This document shows, piece by piece, positions 16,779 through 26,180 of a stretch of 54,149 nucleotides of DNA. Both the position numbers and the translations under genes were made by a program. The stretch comes from Candidatus Avelusimicrobium vaccinum (GTDB lineage Bacteria; Elusimicrobiota; Elusimicrobia; Elusimicrobiales; Elusimicrobiaceae), in NCBI GenBank assembly GCA_902794895.1, contig CADBIY010000008.1, positions 1-54,149 on the forward strand. The letters are read 5' to 3'. The notes under the pieces are model-generated. The model was not told the DNA's origin. It saw only the letters and a program-made list of their open reading frames with translations, and ran no database searches. Every line of letters starts with the position of its first letter. Positions within the stretch are counted from its first letter, which is position 1.

Positions 16779-17771
16779 ATGGAACATAATATGATGCAAT
16801 CTTTATTAGAAATCCTTATCCCTACTTACAACCGTAAGAATTACTTGCGAGATACGCTTGAGGCATTAACAGCGCCTGAAAGCCCTGTTCGTAATTTGTC
16901 TATTACCATATTAGATAATGCTTCTACAGATGGAACTTCTCAATTAGTACAAGAATATAAGTCTAAATATCCCAACATTAAACATATTCGTAGAAATCAA
17001 AATGTGGGGGGAAATGCAAATATTGCTAGAGCCTTTGAAGAAGCTACCCATGAATACTTTTGGATTTTGGCAGATGATGATAGTTATGATTGGTCCTGCT
17101 GGAGAGAAGTGGAACAAGCTATTCACGATAAAACAGGGTTGATAGTGGTAAACAGGGAATTGCTCCCTAAAGAAAAGCAAGCTTTTCAACCAGCCGAACT
17201 TATGCGTTTGCTTACCTTCTGTCCGGCTGCTATTCATAGAAAGGATACCCTCTCTCCAGATATTTTAATGAATATTTATTACAACACACACAATTGGTTC
17301 CCTCATTTAGGTGCGGTATGTGCAGCTATCAACAAAAAATTATCCATTAAAGTAATTTCAGACAACATAGTTCTTACAGGGAAGAATGATAATCATGCGG
17401 GCCTAGAGTATCACCGTAAATCGGCTGAAATAGCATACCCCTATAAGATGCAGTTTTTTGAAGTAGGATATCTAAAAAGTCTTGCAATGTTGCAGGATTC
17501 GTCTATTCGTTATCGAGCATGCGAACGTTTTTTAGGAAGGGAAAAATCCTTTTGGTGCGCTGTGCAGGAAACATTTAAAGTGAATTTAATAGAGTATAAG
17601 AATAATTTTCAAAATTATTCTTCCGCAACATTACCTATGAGTTTTTGGCAAAAAATTCGTTTTTGGACGGCTATTATCTATAATCACCTATTGTTTGTGT
17701 TACTTTATCCCAAATACCTAAAAAAAATAAACAAATTTAAACAAAAGTTAAAAGCAAACCATGAGAAATAA
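16779..17771 (+). CDS. Family 2 glycosyltransferase, paralogue of 14591
   Basis: The 330-residue GT-A enzyme has LLEILIPTYNRKNYL, ILDNASTDGTSQLVQ, GGNANIARAFE and WILADDDSYDW, mirroring the gene at 14591. Three in-frame ATGs lie close together (16755, 16779, 16794). I use 16779 because the first lies inside the previous gene, but the start is uncertain. The basic C-terminus after FWTAIIYNHLLFVLLYP probably docks at the inner membrane. Confidence 0.8.
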   Translation: MEHNMMQSLLEILIPTYNRKNYLRDTLEALTAPESPVRNLSITILDNASTDGTSQLVQEYKSKYPNIKHIRRNQNVGGNANIARAFEEATHEYFWILADDDSYDWSCWREVEQAIHDKTGLIVVNRELLPKEKQAFQPAELMRLLTFCPAAIHRKDTLSPDILMNIYYNTHNWFPHLGAVCAAINKKLSIKVISDNIVLTGKNDNHAGLEYHRKSAEIAYPYKMQFFEVGYLKSLAMLQDSSIRYRACERFLGREKSFWCAVQETFKVNLIEYKNNFQNYSSATLPMSFWQKIRFWTAIIYNHLLFVLLYPKYLKKINKFKQKLKANHEK

Positions 17772-18915
17772 CTTATTGTCAGAGCAGTTATTAGCGTTGG
17801 AGAAGAAAGAACTTACTAAGTTTCCTAAAAAAGATTCCTGGTTAAGAGCTTTTCGAAAAAGTATTGGGTATTGTCTCAAATATCCACAAGAGTTTTCCAG
17901 TTTAATTTTTCCAAAACATAAAACAACGGGTAAAATGTATGTTGGTATAAAAGCAGGTGGCGGTATGGGGGATTTGCTAAGAGCTAATTCCTTAATACAA
18001 GCATTTTCCTTGCAATACCCAAACATTCTATTTGATGTATTTCTAAATTCTCCGGAAAAAGGAAAGTTTTTATTTGGAGAATTGCCCAATGTTGAAAATA
18101 TTTATTACGAGCATTTGTTTTTGTTCCGCAAATCTTTTTATAGTTTTACAATAAGCACTTTGCAAGTAGCACAAGTAAAAGGGAAAAACATTCCTCAAGA
18201 AATTATTGATGTGCAAAATAAGGTAAAAGATTTGTTGGATTTATATAATGCTCATGGGGAGTTTTCTTATCATTACATCGTACGCAATTGTATAGCAAAA
18301 GGTTTAGATTTTATGGATGTGCTAGGTTTAACGGCTGGTATTAATCAAATGGGTGATAAAAAAGCCATTTTACCTACTCCAAGCCTGACTCCGGTGACGA
18401 AAAAATATTTTACTTTTTCTACTTCTTCAAATATTCGGGATGGTGCTAATGAACAGGCCACGAAATGCTGGCCACACACTTATTGGGTTGAACTGATTGC
18501 TAAACTAAAGGCAACTTTCCCGACTATCGAATGTATACAACTAGGCGAAGCAAATGCTACTGCGGTAGCTGGAGCGAATGTCACTTATTTAGGCAAAACC
18601 AATTTGCAAACCATGCTATCTATTATGAAGGGGTCTTTACTGCATTTAGATTGTGATTGTGGATTAGTGCATATTGCCAAAGCTGTGGGAGTAAAAAGTG
18701 TTGTTCTATTTGGGCCGAGTTCTTCGGAATATGTTGGTTATAGGGAAAATTGTAATATAGCATCCCCATATTGTGGAAATTGCTGGCACACTACAGAATC
18801 TTGGAATATAAAATGCCCATTAGGGTTTAAAAAAGCAAAATGTATGGATGCTTTAACGCCCGAAATCGTTTTTAAGAAAACGATTGAATTTATAAAAAAG
18901 GAAGGAATTATATAA
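17761..18915 (+). CDS. Family 9 (heptosyltransferase-like) glycosyltransferase
   Basis: The 384-residue GT-B enzyme has the N-terminal glycine-rich stretch VGIKAGGGMGDLLRANSLIQ. Its C-terminal sugar-nucleotide region includes LLHLDCDCGLVHIAKAVGVKSVVLFGPSS. A Cys-rich tail (YCGNCWHTTESWNIKCP) matches the SPYCGNC-type segment seen in GT9 proteins. It overlaps the previous gene by 11 nt. It probably transfers a heptose or similar sugar onto the lipid A core or glycan. The DNA is AT-rich like its neighbours. Confidence 0.8.
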   Translation: MRNNLLSEQLLALEKKELTKFPKKDSWLRAFRKSIGYCLKYPQEFSSLIFPKHKTTGKMYVGIKAGGGMGDLLRANSLIQAFSLQYPNILFDVFLNSPEKGKFLFGELPNVENIYYEHLFLFRKSFYSFTISTLQVAQVKGKNIPQEIIDVQNKVKDLLDLYNAHGEFSYHYIVRNCIAKGLDFMDVLGLTAGINQMGDKKAILPTPSLTPVTKKYFTFSTSSNIRDGANEQATKCWPHTYWVELIAKLKATFPTIECIQLGEANATAVAGANVTYLGKTNLQTMLSIMKGSLLHLDCDCGLVHIAKAVGVKSVVLFGPSSSEYVGYRENCNIASPYCGNCWHTTESWNIKCPLGFKKAKCMDALTPEIVFKKTIEFIKKEGII

Positions 18916-19992
18916 ATGAATTTGCGAGCATTAAATAGAAAAAAGAACTTGGCTCTACGGGCTTTTAAGGCTAAAGTAGCAAAGAGTGTGTTTGATAGTA
19001 AAAATACAAATATTTTTAAAAAAGAAAACCTTTCAATTATTAAAAAAATATGTTTTTTGCGAAATGATAATAAAATTGGCGATATGATTGTGGCCACGAG
19101 TGTATTTAAAGAATTTAAAAAGGCAATTCCAAACGTGGAAATCAGTGTTGTAACAGGGCCATCCTGCAAAAGTATTGTGCTACATAATCCTAACGTGAAT
19201 AAAATTTTTGTTTATAAGCGGAATTTAAGAGCTATATATAAATTGGGTAAAACCTTACAGCAGGAACATTTTGATTTGTATATAGATATGGATAAAGCAA
19301 ACACATTTGAAAGTTTGTTTCTATTATGGCTTACTAAACCCAAATATGCATTTGGATTTAATAGACAAAATTACAATATGTACAACATTACTTGCGACTT
19401 TGATTTTAATAAGCATCATATTACAGAATGGTATCAGCAATTATTTAATTGTTTGGGCTTAGATAGTTACACTAATCTATCATATGAATTATTCTTGAGT
19501 GAGCAGGAAGAAAATAATGCCAAAATGTTTTTGCAGAGCCTTCCATCCAGGCCCACTATTTTAATAAATGCCTTTGCCGGTAGCCAACAGCGTTGTTTAA
19601 CGGTAGAACAGATTCAAACATTAGTTAAAAATTTAAAAGACTATAATTGTGTTTTAATTGGGCAGAAAAATAGAATGCAAAATTTCATCAGTAATGTGGA
19701 TTGGCCTAGCAATTTCTATCATTCTCCATTTGATTTTTCGTTGTACGATATATTTGCTTTAATTAAATTGGCGGATTTGCTCATTTCTCCAGACACATCG
19801 TACGTTCATGCCGCTAGCGCATTTAATACGAAACAAGTTGCTATCTATAATAAGGATGATGTGATAAATACTTTAGTGTGGAAACCACTTGGAGATAACT
19901 CCCATTTGGTTTATGCTACCTATCCTTATTCTTTGTGGAATACGCAGGACTTTGTGCGAGAGATTGAAAAAAATGTTAAGGCCATTGTGTGA
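18916..19992 (+). CDS. Family 9 (heptosyltransferase-like) glycosyltransferase
   Basis: The 358-residue protein has the GT9 N-terminus ICFLRNDNKIGDMIVATSVFKEF and the C-terminal LADLLISPDTSYVHAASAFNTKQVAIY, the acceptor/donor region of ADP-heptose transferases. It begins immediately after the preceding stop and is the last gene of the polysaccharide operon. No obvious terminator follows it. Confidence 0.85.
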   Translation: MNLRALNRKKNLALRAFKAKVAKSVFDSKNTNIFKKENLSIIKKICFLRNDNKIGDMIVATSVFKEFKKAIPNVEISVVTGPSCKSIVLHNPNVNKIFVYKRNLRAIYKLGKTLQQEHFDLYIDMDKANTFESLFLLWLTKPKYAFGFNRQNYNMYNITCDFDFNKHHITEWYQQLFNCLGLDSYTNLSYELFLSEQEENNAKMFLQSLPSRPTILINAFAGSQQRCLTVEQIQTLVKNLKDYNCVLIGQKNRMQNFISNVDWPSNFYHSPFDFSLYDIFALIKLADLLISPDTSYVHAASAFNTKQVAIYNKDDVINTLVWKPLGDNSHLVYATYPYSLWNTQDFVREIEKNVKAIV

Positions 19993-20525
19993 CCTATTAA
20001 TTTTTTGCGCTTTTGAGTAAAATACCTTTTTCATGCACAATATTAGGGGTCATTATCTTTTAGGATATAGAAATTATTTTTAAAGTAAGTGGAATTTGGT
20101 GGTTAGTCTTTTGCTTGCCTACTTTCTTCAAGCTTTGCTACTGTTTTTAAGTTAATTTGAGCGACACTATTTTTAAGCTGTGTAACCACAATGAAATCTA
20201 TCCGTCATAAAACTGCTTTTTTAGGCTTTTTGCAAGGGGCTATTTTTTAATTGCATCGCTGGGGAAGGATAATATTTGACAATTCTACCGGCGTTTACTA
20301 TGAATATCCGCCCGGATTGGATGACACACTGCATTTTGGGCAAGCCGCACGAGCAACAATGCTTGTCGCAAATTACGCCTTTTCAAGTTTTTGAGCACGT
20401 TCAACGGCTTTTAGCCAACCCGGCCCATTAACCCGGCACTTCCTTGCAAGCTGTTTTTTACAAGACACCGCCCTTATTTTGCTATAATAAAAGAGATAAG
20501 TTTTATCTTCACAGGAGGGGTTTCC
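19993..20525 (+). other. Gene-poor stretch between glycan operon and pfp
   Basis: This 533-nt stretch has mixed composition. The left 250 nt are AT-rich and show no strong terminator. Between 20180 and 20430 there are short open frames (a 19-codon frame starting MKSIRHKTAFLG and the 51-codon frame described separately) that may be eroded gene pieces. A TATAAT near 20483 followed by AGGAGGGG gives the promoter and ribosome site of pfp. Confidence 0.6.
20276..20431 (+). CDS. Possible 51-residue protein or gene remnant
   Basis: A TTG start preceded by AAGGA at seven bases opens a 51-codon frame. An internal ATG at 20300 would give 43 residues. The product contains WMTHCILGKPHEQQCL and ends FEHVQRLLANPAH, reading like the end of a folded protein and not random translation. 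I recognise no family. It could equally be the decayed C-terminus of a gene lost from this junction. Confidence 0.3.
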   Translation: MTILPAFTMNIRPDWMTHCILGKPHEQQCLSQITPFQVFEHVQRLLANPAH

Positions 20526-22211
20526 ATGCCCACAAAAAAATGTGCTTGTTCCGAACTGCAAACAGCACGCGGTAAATTTCAGCCCGTGTTGCCCAATATC
20601 TTAAAAAAAGGCCCGGCCTTCGTAAAACCGAAATTTGGTAAAGCCACCAAATCCGTGGCCGACCAAGCCACCGTTAAAAAGATTTTCCCTAACACGTATG
20701 GACTACCGGAAGTAACCTTTGTAAAAGGCGCCAACGCCGCTTCCGTTAAAAAAGCGGTGCGCGTAGGGGTGGTGTTATCCGGCGGGCAAGCCCCGGGCGG
20801 CCACAACGTAATTGCCGGCTTGTTAGACGGCCTGAAAAAAGCCAATTCCAAAAACAAATTATTCGGTTTCTTGGGTGGGCCCAGCGGTATTGTAGAAAAC
20901 AAATTTATGGAAATTACCCCGGCCGTTATGAAGGACTACCGCAACACCGGCGGGTTTGACCTTATCCAATCCGGCCGCACCAAAATTGAGACGGACGAAC
21001 AATTAGCCGCCGCAAAAAATAACCTCCTTAAAAACAAATTCGACGCACTCGTGGTAGTAGGGGGGGATGACTCCAACACCAACGCCTGCGTGATTGCCGA
21101 ATATTTAAAACAACAAGGAGTGGACATCAGCGTAATCGGCGTACCGAAAACGATTGACGGCGACTTGAAAAACAAACAAATTGAAACCTCTTTCGGGTTT
21201 GATACCGCTACCAAAATTTACGCGGAACTCGTCGGCAATATTGAACGCGACGTCAACTCTGCCCGCAAATACTGGCACTTTGTGCGCTTGATGGGGCGCA
21301 GTGCTTCGCACATCACCTTGGAAGTAGCCTTTAAAACACACCCCAACGCTGTTTTAATCGGCGAAGAAGTACTCGCCAAAAAGATGACGCTGGGCCAAGT
21401 GGTGGACGGCCTGGTTAAACTTATTGTCAAACGTTCCAAAGCCGGCAAAAATTTTGGGGTCGTACTCGTTCCGGAAGGGCTTATTGAGTTTATTCCGGAA
21501 ATGAAAGAACTTATCAGCGCATTAAATGATTCTCTGGCTGATAATGAAGCAGCACTTTCCAAACTCAATACCTTGGCGGAGAAGAAAGAATTTATCCTTT
21601 CCAAACTACCCAAAAAACTTGCAGACTTAATGCGCTCCTTACCGGCCGGTATTGCTAGCCAACTGATGTTGGACCGTGATCCGCACGGCAACGTGCAAGT
21701 TTCTTTAATTGAAACGGAAAAACTTTTGGTAGAAATGATCCGCACCCAACTAAATGCCCTTAAAAAAGCCGGTAAATACAACGGTAAATTCTCTGCAATT
21801 ACCCACTTCTTTGGGTATGAAGGCCGTTGCGGGCAACCCTCTACCTTTGATGCCAACTACACCTACGCGCTAGGGTATAACGCGGCGGTACTGGCGCTTA
21901 ACAAATGCACCGGCTACTTGTCTTCCGTACGCAAACTGACTAAAAAAGCGCAAGATTGGGAAGTAGGCGGTATTCCGCTAACCATGATGATGAACATTGA
22001 ACGCCGCAAAGGCAAAGAAAAACCCGTCATCAAAAAAGCCTTGGTGGAACTGAAAGGTGAACCGTTTAAATACTTAGTCAAAAACCGCGCCGATTGGGCT
22101 GAAAATGACCAGTACGTCTTCCCGGGGCCGATTCAATTCTTCGGTCCGGCAGAAGTAACCGACGTTACAACAGTTACCATTCTGCTTGAACAAGGTAAAA
22201 AAGTAAAATAA
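20526..22211 (+). CDS. pfp: PPi-dependent 6-phosphofructokinase (long form)
   Basis: The 561-residue protein phosphorylates fructose-6-phosphate with pyrophosphate, reversibly, at the committed step of glycolysis. Family motifs are SGGQAPGGHN (about residues 85-94), GGDDSNTNA (179-187), PKTIDGDLKN (catalytic Asp211) and MGRSASHITLE. The second Asp of GGDD replaces the Gly that ATP enzymes have and is diagnostic of PPi use. Length matches the long plant/spirochaete-type subunit. AGGAGGGG six bases upstream and a TATAAT -10 fit the start. It fits a fermentative, energy-sparing metabolism together with ldh at 48552. Confidence 0.93.
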   Translation: MPTKKCACSELQTARGKFQPVLPNILKKGPAFVKPKFGKATKSVADQATVKKIFPNTYGLPEVTFVKGANAASVKKAVRVGVVLSGGQAPGGHNVIAGLLDGLKKANSKNKLFGFLGGPSGIVENKFMEITPAVMKDYRNTGGFDLIQSGRTKIETDEQLAAAKNNLLKNKFDALVVVGGDDSNTNACVIAEYLKQQGVDISVIGVPKTIDGDLKNKQIETSFGFDTATKIYAELVGNIERDVNSARKYWHFVRLMGRSASHITLEVAFKTHPNAVLIGEEVLAKKMTLGQVVDGLVKLIVKRSKAGKNFGVVLVPEGLIEFIPEMKELISALNDSLADNEAALSKLNTLAEKKEFILSKLPKKLADLMRSLPAGIASQLMLDRDPHGNVQVSLIETEKLLVEMIRTQLNALKKAGKYNGKFSAITHFFGYEGRCGQPSTFDANYTYALGYNAAVLALNKCTGYLSSVRKLTKKAQDWEVGGIPLTMMMNIERRKGKEKPVIKKALVELKGEPFKYLVKNRADWAENDQYVFPGPIQFFGPAEVTDVTTVTILLEQGKKVK

Positions 22212-22225
22212 TTACTGCTTTTACT

Positions 22226-22262
22226 AAACCCCGGAACAACGAAAGGTTGTTCCGGGGTTTTT
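22226..22262 (+). terminator. Terminator of pfp
   Basis: A 15-bp stem (AAACCCCGGAACAAC and complement) has a GAAAG loop and runs into five T. It is a strong intrinsic terminator. Confidence 0.85.
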
Positions 22263-22310
22263 AGTCCTATTTTCCCCTAGGTCCAAAAACAGGCCAAAAA
22301 TTCTCCAAAA

Positions 22311-22345
22311 GACCCATGCTTTGAATCTGCAAATTTTACTAAACT
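22311..22345 (+). promoter_or_regulatory. Conserved upstream element of the ChaN-like pair, copy 1
   Basis: Thirty-five nucleotides beginning GACCCATG and ending AAACT align without gaps with 23659-23693, with about 25 of 35 identical. An AGGTC upstream can pair with GACC. Its position just before the gene suggests a promoter or 5'-UTR element shared by the two paralogues, or merely a recent duplication. Confidence 0.45.
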
Positions 22346-22355
22346 GTATTTATCC

Positions 22356-23621
22356 ATGATAAAGAAAATATTAATTCTTCTCTTTATAAATATAGCCTGC
22401 ACCCCATTGGACACGGATGCGCAGGAATGGTCTGCTTTGCGGCAATTCATTACAAATTCAGCAAAACATACGTCTAATATATCCCGGAAAACGCTCAGTC
22501 AATCCCCTGCCAAAGTCTCCAAACTATTAACTAAAAATATCAAAACATCTTACAACCGAAAACGCCAATTACATCACTTGAGACCGACCGATATGCCGCA
22601 TTCATATGCTTACGGTATTACATTGCCCGGATATAAACTAACGGGTCCTTTATCAGTTAAGTTTCTAAAAGAACTCTATCCCGATATGTCCGCATTAATT
22701 ACCTCTGACTGGCAACTGGCTAATTATTTTGTTTCACGTAATAATCGGGAAGTTGCTAAAGCCGAAAAAGAGGCGCAGCGTTACCTGCAAAACATACGGA
22801 CACAATTGTATAAACTTAAAGACGACCAAATCCGTCTTTCCCACCCTGCCAGTCAGGATTTAACATGGTTATCGCATATCATTCCACATGACACAGATTA
22901 TTTGTTATTGGGCGAAGTGCACACCTATCCTGTTATTCAAGAAAATATCGCCCGCTTATTACCAAAAATTCGTCAACAATTTGGCGAAAGAGAAATTATC
23001 TTATTCACAGAATTTTTACCGGAAGGGCAAATAATTTCCTCCGACAGCCAGATTCCCCAAGATTTCTCTCATCCCTATAACCGAATTTGGCAAGCAGCCG
23101 TCCAAGCACAAATTCCAACCGTTGGCTTAGAACCGGCTTTCCTCGATTCGATGAACGAAGAATTAATTATCAGTATGTTTAAACGTCAAGACATGTGGGG
23201 GACCATGGAAGGAGTTCGCCAGCGAAACCGCCACTGGATCAATACCATTCATCATTTCCGGCAACAACACCCGGATGCTTTATTTATTATTTATGCGGGT
23301 AATTTTCACTTATCTTACATAGAACCGTTTTCGTTAGGAACTTATCTGGCTAGCCAAAGAAAAACGTTTCTCACTTCATTTATACCGGGTTTTCATGCTA
23401 ATAACTTACCGGATAGAATTAGAGAAATTCTTAAATCGGAACCTTGGTATAAAAATAAAAAAAATTCCTTAGAAAATAATTTAACCGATTTTATGCCTAT
23501 AACGCGCCTTGATTTCGCTACGAAGGCTTCTTTTGGAGAAAGGGTTTTATATTTTGGTTCCCAACAAAACGATTTAACAGGGTTTGACGTGCAATTAAAA
23601 ATTGAAATTCCGTACCGATAA
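22356..23621 (+). CDS. Secreted ChaN/TIKI-like protein, paralogue 1
   Basis: The 421-residue protein carries a signal peptide (about 1-22). An N-terminal helical region of about 160 residues is followed by a domain with DTDYLLLGEVHTYPVIQENIARLL, an EIILFTEFLPEG strand and FIIYAGNFHLSY. The G-E-x-H and later G-x-x-H motifs are those of the ChaN/TraB/TIKI haem-binding or metal-dependent fold. Haem uptake or peptidase-like activity are the known roles in that superfamily; which applies is unclear. It precedes a paralogue with the same layout (about 25-30% identity by eye). Confidence 0.7.
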   Translation: MIKKILILLFINIACTPLDTDAQEWSALRQFITNSAKHTSNISRKTLSQSPAKVSKLLTKNIKTSYNRKRQLHHLRPTDMPHSYAYGITLPGYKLTGPLSVKFLKELYPDMSALITSDWQLANYFVSRNNREVAKAEKEAQRYLQNIRTQLYKLKDDQIRLSHPASQDLTWLSHIIPHDTDYLLLGEVHTYPVIQENIARLLPKIRQQFGEREIILFTEFLPEGQIISSDSQIPQDFSHPYNRIWQAAVQAQIPTVGLEPAFLDSMNEELIISMFKRQDMWGTMEGVRQRNRHWINTIHHFRQQHPDALFIIYAGNFHLSYIEPFSLGTYLASQRKTFLTSFIPGFHANNLPDRIREILKSEPWYKNKKNSLENNLTDFMPITRLDFATKASFGERVLYFGSQQNDLTGFDVQLKIEIPYR

Positions 23622-23658
23622 CAATCTGGGACTAAAAGTTATTTAACATAGGTCTAAA

Positions 23659-23693
23659 GGCCCATGGCTTAAATGTGTAGTTTTTATTAGACT
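23659..23693 (+). promoter_or_regulatory. Conserved upstream element of the ChaN-like pair, copy 2
   Basis: This aligns with 22311-22345, sharing CCCATG, a TTnAAT core and a TTTTA run ending in ACT. A short hairpin GGTC-TAAA-GGCC overlaps its left end. It lies about 20 nt before the second paralogue's ATG. Confidence 0.45.
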
Positions 23694-23710
23694 ATTAATA
23701 AGAGTATACC

Positions 23711-24904
23711 ATGAAAAAATATCTATTTACCCTAGGAATCACCCTTCTATTTACACTCAATATTTGGGCCCAAACTCCGGCGGTCGCCAGACAAACAATA
23801 CGGTTAGGGAATAAACTCGTTGAGCCCGGTACCTTTTGGGGGGATAGAACTATTTCCCGTGTACTAAATAAACGGCTAAATCTTTCCTTTCAACGGGCTT
23901 ACGAAGTGCAAAATCAATGTTTACCTAATATGATTATTAAAGCATATGCTCCTAGTAAATCAATGTCCCATAATATTAAGGGTTCCGTACAGGAATTATA
24001 TCCGCATGCGGCTACTTTCTTAACAACAAAAAAACAATTAACTTTATATTTCTTAGCGAGAAATAACCGCGAATTTATAAATGTATATCCGAAATTTCAA
24101 CAAATGCAACAGCAAATTCGTGCCCATATACCTGATTTCCAAGCATCTATCGTATCCACGGGACATCCCCAAACTCAAGATTTGAAATGGATTGCTGAAC
24201 AACTTCCAAAAAATTTAGATTATTTTTTAATTGGAGAAGCTCATTTTTATCCTGAAATTCAGCAAGCAGTATCTAACTTGATTCACGAAGTACGTCTGCA
24301 ATTTCCGCAGCGAAGAATTTTTTTGTTTACTGAATTTATGTTGGATGGGGATGTGTATCCATCTGATAATTTTAGAGAGGTTTTACCGCAATACACTACC
24401 ATATGGCAAGCAGCCGTTAAGGAAGGAATTACACCCGTTGGTTTAGAACTCTCCGCTTTGGGCCCTTCTATAAAAACCGCACAAATTTCCTCCCGTTCCG
24501 GCACAGGACTATTGGGTATTTCCACTATGCATAAAACACGAATTGGAGCTACTTTAGAAGGGATTCGGTTGAGAAATCGACATTGGCTTCAAATTTTAAA
24601 GGATTATAAACAAAAATATCCAGATGCTTTGTTTATTGTATATGCCGGTGCATGGCATGTTGAATATAACCATCCTTATTCTTTAGCGAAAGTTTTACAA
24701 TCTCATGCGAACGTATTTGAAACAAGCCTGTATCCGATTGTAAATTTATACTCTTCGGACTGTAGCCTTATTACCAGCACTTTTGATAGATTGACTGACG
24801 GAAAATTTCCACAGCGTGTTTTACAGTTTAATGATCAAAACTTAAAACACATTGCCGGTTTTGATGTACAAGTAAAAATACCTGTTTTCCCGAGAGGAGA
24901 TTAA
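23711..24904 (+). CDS. Secreted ChaN/TIKI-like protein, paralogue 2
   Basis: The 397-residue protein has a signal peptide (ending NIWAQ). It has the same architecture as the gene before it: LDYFLIGEAHFYPEIQQAVSNLI, RIFLFTEFMLDGD, GATLEGIRLRNRHWL and FIVYAGAWHVEY. The paired retention of the G-E-x-H and A-G-x-x-H motifs argues that both copies keep the active or ligand site. The next gene follows after 1 nt, so this is the first of at least three co-translated genes. Confidence 0.7.
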   Translation: MKKYLFTLGITLLFTLNIWAQTPAVARQTIRLGNKLVEPGTFWGDRTISRVLNKRLNLSFQRAYEVQNQCLPNMIIKAYAPSKSMSHNIKGSVQELYPHAATFLTTKKQLTLYFLARNNREFINVYPKFQQMQQQIRAHIPDFQASIVSTGHPQTQDLKWIAEQLPKNLDYFLIGEAHFYPEIQQAVSNLIHEVRLQFPQRRIFLFTEFMLDGDVYPSDNFREVLPQYTTIWQAAVKEGITPVGLELSALGPSIKTAQISSRSGTGLLGISTMHKTRIGATLEGIRLRNRHWLQILKDYKQKYPDALFIVYAGAWHVEYNHPYSLAKVLQSHANVFETSLYPIVNLYSSDCSLITSTFDRLTDGKFPQRVLQFNDQNLKHIAGFDVQVKIPVFPRGD

Positions 24905-24905
24905 G

Positions 24906-26180
24906 ATGTACCGACTAAAATATATTGTTGCATTATTTTGGATATTAAGCGGCCTGCCCCTTTTACAGGCCCAAACCGTTTCTCCCTGGTTTCGCGCAGC
25001 ACAAACCCTGTCCTTTGACCAATTAAAACGTCAGGCTTTCACATTGGAACGCGTTATGTCAGCGCAATTATCCAAACCGGGAATTGGGCCGGCTACGGGT
25101 TATGCGGTCAAAACCAATGTTCCTAATTGGCTGAAACATAAACTATTCTATTCAGGGACAATAAGCAAAATGGAAAAGAATGTGCTTGTACATACTCCCT
25201 CTACGGCATTAACTTCCGTGTCTGGGAAATTACAATTTTTTTATGACCGGGACCAATTACTGGCCCAAACACTTATGCCTACCAACACACTCCAAATGGA
25301 TAAAAATGCCTTTATCCAACACCAACATTTATTACAAACCACCCGGACCGAAATCGAAACTTATGGGATTGAATCCATGGCTTATTCGTTATCAAAATAT
25401 AATTCTTTTCTAACGGAAGAAGAAATTAAACATCTGCTACAAACGTCGCAACCTCCTTCTTTTATATTAATACGTCAAGAAGTGGAAAAATTTCCACACT
25501 GGTCTTTGGAATATCAACGTTTTTATGCCCAACATGTAGTGGATTCTATCCAAAAAAATTTAAAAAAAATAATTGAAGTGGATCCCCAAACACTCTCCGA
25601 AGCGAAATTTGAAGAATATTACCTTCTTAAATGCCGCCTGTTTTATTTTAAACAACTTACTCAAGTACTAAATGATGCTACCCAACCGAGGAACACCATC
25701 ATCATCCGCCAATATAGGAAATTATCCCTTAATTTTCTACCAGAACCCAATCAACGTCTTACAGATGCCCAACGGTTAGGGAAAATTCAATTTTATCTGG
25801 ATTACTATCAATATGACGTTCCCAATAAATCATATACCGACATATTAAACCGAGAAGTCCTGTTGCAGCGAAACAGTTATGTATATGCCATGGCCGAAGC
25901 ATTAAATATTCCTTATGAAAATGTATTGGGGGGAAAAATACTCCCGGCAGCCAAGGTGCTTGATGCCCAAACGATCCACGTGTTAGAAAATACGCCTGCC
26001 CCGGAAAAAGCCAACCAAGCCATCCTTGAAATGCAAAAACTTAGCGATGAAATGGCTTTATTCCGTGCCCAGCATCCAAACCCTACTGTACAAGATTACG
26101 TAACCTATTATCGCCTTTTTACACAAAAAGAGCAATTGAATGTAGAACGCATTAAAGCAAGAGTGTCATCCCGCCAATGA
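24906..26180 (+). CDS. Secreted helical protein of unknown function
   Basis: The 424-residue protein has a signal peptide (WILSGLPLLQAQ). The mature part is mostly helical, with many Tyr, Gln and Leu residues and no enzyme motif I recognise. GGAG precedes the ATG, and the gene begins 1 nt after the ChaN-like paralogue and overlaps the methyltransferase gene by 4 nt. Co-transcription with two envelope proteins suggests that they work together outside the cytoplasm. Confidence 0.7.
   Translation: MYRLKYIVALFWILSGLPLLQAQTVSPWFRAAQTLSFDQLKRQAFTLERVMSAQLSKPGIGPATGYAVKTNVPNWLKHKLFYSGTISKMEKNVLVHTPSTALTSVSGKLQFFYDRDQLLAQTLMPTNTLQMDKNAFIQHQHLLQTTRTEIETYGIESMAYSLSKYNSFLTEEEIKHLLQTSQPPSFILIRQEVEKFPHWSLEYQRFYAQHVVDSIQKNLKKIIEVDPQTLSEAKFEEYYLLKCRLFYFKQLTQVLNDATQPRNTIIIRQYRKLSLNFLPEPNQRLTDAQRLGKIQFYLDYYQYDVPNKSYTDILNREVLLQRNSYVYAMAEALNIPYENVLGGKILPAAKVLDAQTIHVLENTPAPEKANQAILEMQKLSDEMALFRAQHPNPTVQDYVTYYRLFTQKEQLNVERIKARVSSRQ

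Noticed and set aside
20526-22211. ATP-dependent phosphofructokinase
   Set aside because: GGDD with a second Asp and the long length indicate the PPi-dependent form.
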